NCBI RefSeq assembly: GCF_013376415.1
Contig: NZ_WYET01000004.1
Coordinates: forward strand, 682,001 to 746,000
Origin: Flagellimonas chongwuensis
Lineage (GTDB): Bacteria; Bacteroidota; Bacteroidia; Flavobacteriales; Flavobacteriaceae
Length of the DNA stretch: 64,000 bases
Reading direction: 5' to 3'
Part shown: one piece after another, positions 62,263 through 64,000 of the stretch
Layout of the letters: every line of letters starts with the position of its first letter
Position numbering within the stretch: the first letter of the stretch is position 1
The notes under the pieces: model-generated
What the model was told of the DNA's origin: nothing
The model's input: the letters and a program-made list of their open reading frames with translations, nothing else
Database searches by the model: none
Made by a program: the position numbers and the translations under genes

Positions 62263-63771
62263 ATGAAAACACATACTATAAAATCCTTCCTTCTTGGTAT
62301 TGTTACCATACTTGCCGCCTCAAACACCACGGCACAACAAGGGGATACGGATAATCCTTTTATGGACAGGAACTATTGGGCCTCAAAGCCCACAATAGCC
62401 GATATTGATGCTAAAATTGCACAGGGACATCCTATCACCGAAGCAAATTCTGGTGGATTTGACCCCACCACCTTTGCTATTTTTGGAGGAAATCCCGTAA
62501 CCACGATTGCTCACCTTGTCGACAATGGAAATGATGTAAACAAGCGCACCCATGACTCTCGGACCTATATTTTTTGGGCAGCTTCAAGGGGTGACCTGGA
62601 GGTAATGCAGTACTTGGTTGAAAAAGGAGCCAAATTGGATTTAAAGGACTCCCATGGATACTCCGTGACTCAGTTTACCGCAGCGGGAGGACAAACAGAC
62701 CCGAAAATCTATGATTTCCTTATTGAAAACGGAGCAGACCTTAAAAATGAAAAGGATCATGATGGTCGCAACGTACTTTTGGTGGCAGCACCAAGGGCAA
62801 AAAATTTGGACTTAATCGATTATTTTGTCAGCAAAGGGCTAAGCCTTGAATCTACAGACGATCACGGAAACGGTATTTTCAACATAGCCGCCCAAGGTGG
62901 TAACATTGAAATATTGAAGGCTTTGGTCGCAAGAGGAGTTTCAACGGAAAAAAATTCCAACACCAATGAAAATGCCATTCTTTTTGCAAGTCGTGGTGGA
63001 AGAGGAAGCAGCAATGGAATGGAAGTATTCAAGTACTTGGAAAGCCTGGGACTCAACCCTAATGTTACTTCCAAAAGCGGAACCACTCCGTTGCACAACC
63101 TATCGCGCTCTTCAGATGATCTTGCTATTTACCAGTATTTTATAGACAAAGGCGTGAATCCCAACACAGCAGACGAAGAAGGCAATACCCCATTGTTGAA
63201 CGCTGCCTCTCGCAACAAGTTGGAAGTCATCAAGTTTTTGGCCGAAAAAACGAATGACATCAACCACGCTAACAATGAAGGACATTCAGCATTGACCCTT
63301 GCCATTCAGGATAACAGTGGCGAAGTTGTTGATTATCTCATTTCCAAAGGAGCCAAGACGACTGTTTTGGATAAAGACGGAAATAACCTTGTCTATTATC
63401 TTTTCTCGGCAAGGGGCAACACCCGTGATTTTGATGATAAGGTAATCGCCTTGCGCAAAGAAGGGGTAGATTTCACAAAATCTCAACCAGACGAAAGAAC
63501 GGTTTGGCATTTGGCTATGGACAAGAACGACTTAAATCTCCTTAAAAAAGTGCAAACTTTTGGAGCCGATATCAATGCAAAGGATGGACAAGGAAATACC
63601 GTTTTGCATTATGCCGCAATGAAATCAAATGACACGGATATCCTTAAATATCTTATTGCCAATGGCGCTGATGTTAATTCAACCACCGAATTTGGTGAAA
63701 CCGCATACGAATTGGCCCAAGAAAATGAGCTATTGGCCAAAAACAATGTGAGTTTGGATTTCCTTAATTAA
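62263..63771 (+). CDS. secreted ankyrin-repeat protein
   Basis: 502 residues: signal peptide (ending NTTAQQ) and at least ten ankyrin-like repeats of about 33 residues from about 75 to 490 (for example GNTPLLNAASRNKLEVIKFL, GNTVLHYAAMKSNDTDILKY, FLIENGADLKN). Ankyrin proteins of this kind are often encoded beside catalase or DUF4374/DUF2271/PepSY iron genes in Flavobacteriia and may act in the periplasm in protein-protein contacts. The DUF2271 gene starts at its stop. Confidence 0.9.
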   Translation: MKTHTIKSFLLGIVTILAASNTTAQQGDTDNPFMDRNYWASKPTIADIDAKIAQGHPITEANSGGFDPTTFAIFGGNPVTTIAHLVDNGNDVNKRTHDSRTYIFWAASRGDLEVMQYLVEKGAKLDLKDSHGYSVTQFTAAGGQTDPKIYDFLIENGADLKNEKDHDGRNVLLVAAPRAKNLDLIDYFVSKGLSLESTDDHGNGIFNIAAQGGNIEILKALVARGVSTEKNSNTNENAILFASRGGRGSSNGMEVFKYLESLGLNPNVTSKSGTTPLHNLSRSSDDLAIYQYFIDKGVNPNTADEEGNTPLLNAASRNKLEVIKFLAEKTNDINHANNEGHSALTLAIQDNSGEVVDYLISKGAKTTVLDKDGNNLVYYLFSARGNTRDFDDKVIALRKEGVDFTKSQPDERTVWHLAMDKNDLNLLKKVQTFGADINAKDGQGNTVLHYAAMKSNDTDILKYLIANGADVNSTTEFGETAYELAQENELLAKNNVSLDFLN

Positions 63772-63779
63772 TGATAAAT

Positions 63780-64000
63780 ATGAAGAGATCAGTATATCGA
63801 CCTGCAATCTTATTTGCACTAATAGTAGCTTTTTTAACTGCTTCCTATACACAAGCACCCACTACTGTTTCCTATAAGTGCATGATTCAGATGGCCAACT
63901 ATACGGGTGAAAAAGCCTATGTGGTTGTTTCTTTGATGAACGCCGAAGGAGAGTATGTAAAAACCCTGTATATGCAAGGGGATGACCCAGAATGGTTTCC
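63780..64000 (+). CDS. DUF2271 protein (3' truncated by window edge)
   Basis: The frame MKRSVYRPAILFALIVAFLT continues to the window end (73 codons seen). Signal peptide, then PTTVSYKCMIQMANYTGEKAYVVV, the opening of the DUF2271 periplasmic family, which accompanies PepSY/TonB iron loci. An in-frame ATG at 63771 overlaps the ankyrin stop (TAATG) and is an alternative start. A PepSY-type inner-membrane protein gene is expected just beyond the window (inference). Confidence 0.8.
   Translation, partial: MKRSVYRPAILFALIVAFLTASYTQAPTTVSYKCMIQMANYTGEKAYVVVSLMNAEGEYVKTLYMQGDDPEWF

Noticed and set aside
1..64000. CRISPR array or phage structural genes
   Set aside because: No regularly spaced repeats of 25-40 bp and no capsid, tail, portal or terminase-like proteins were seen.

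Overview
The window looks like chromosome of a marine-type member of the Flavobacteriaceae (Bacteroidota). The evidence is a SusC/SusD pair, TonB receptors with a carboxypeptidase-D-like N-terminal domain, DUF2807/DUF4374/DUF2271 proteins, AT-rich spacers, A-rich start contexts without clear Shine-Dalgarno sequences, and promoters of the TTTG / TAnnTTTG type. No rRNA, complete tRNA or CRISPR array was seen.

Layout. (1) 1-3657: tail of a membrane-anchored TPR/LuxR-type regulator, then a four-gene plus-strand run (fatty acid hydroxylase, DUF2807 lipoprotein, MetX-like hydrolase, truncated amidohydrolase). (2) 3705-7720: xylose catabolism on the minus strand (LacI-type regulator, xylA, xylB), with TTGAAC/GTTCAA operator candidates upstream of xylB. 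(3) 8032-14463: a minus-strand operon (type-B carboxylesterase, CitMHS carboxylate transporter, AtuA split into two proteins, esterase-D-like hydrolase) facing a degenerate NUDIX regulator across a perfect 11-bp inverted repeat. (4) 14671-24840: a minus-strand SusC-SusD-SGNH hydrolase-DASS transporter locus ending in two large lipoproteins, with a divergent membrane-anchored protein at 25009. Regions 3 and 4 both pair hydrolases with organic-anion carriers, so uptake of ester-linked organic acids is a reasonable guess. (5) 26176-27792: pckA.

(6) About 28-57 kb is a mosaic accessory region. It starts with dps, an HSL-family hydrolase and an OxyR-type regulator. Next come redox and efflux genes with two HxlR regulators (31.4-38.8 kb) and a condensation-domain-like acyltransferase. 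A signalling cluster follows at 41.2-48.0 kb: a five-PAS/GAF sigma-54 activator upstream of a STAS-like pair, a PAS histidine kinase, a response regulator and two small proteins, with a sigma-54 promoter candidate and two phased palindromes between them. Remains of a mobilizable element come next (relaxase-like and BfmA/BtgA genes, decayed integrase, regulator fragment, 48.2-51.2 kb). The region ends with an IorA/IorB-type molybdenum hydroxylase, a cupin, an AraC regulator and a small lipoprotein. Near-identical 59-bp direct repeats, each preceded by TCGGGATGACTG, lie at 28.06-28.15 and 56.80-56.89 kb. They may bound the whole region as an island.

(7) 57027-64000: an iron/xenosiderophore-type uptake locus (PchR-like AraC regulator, TonB receptor, DUF4374 lipoprotein, ankyrin protein, DUF2271 protein running off the edge), with palindromic operator candidates in the divergent promoter and a clean terminator and promoter between the second and third structural genes.

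All function names come from reading motifs by eye. No database search was possible.
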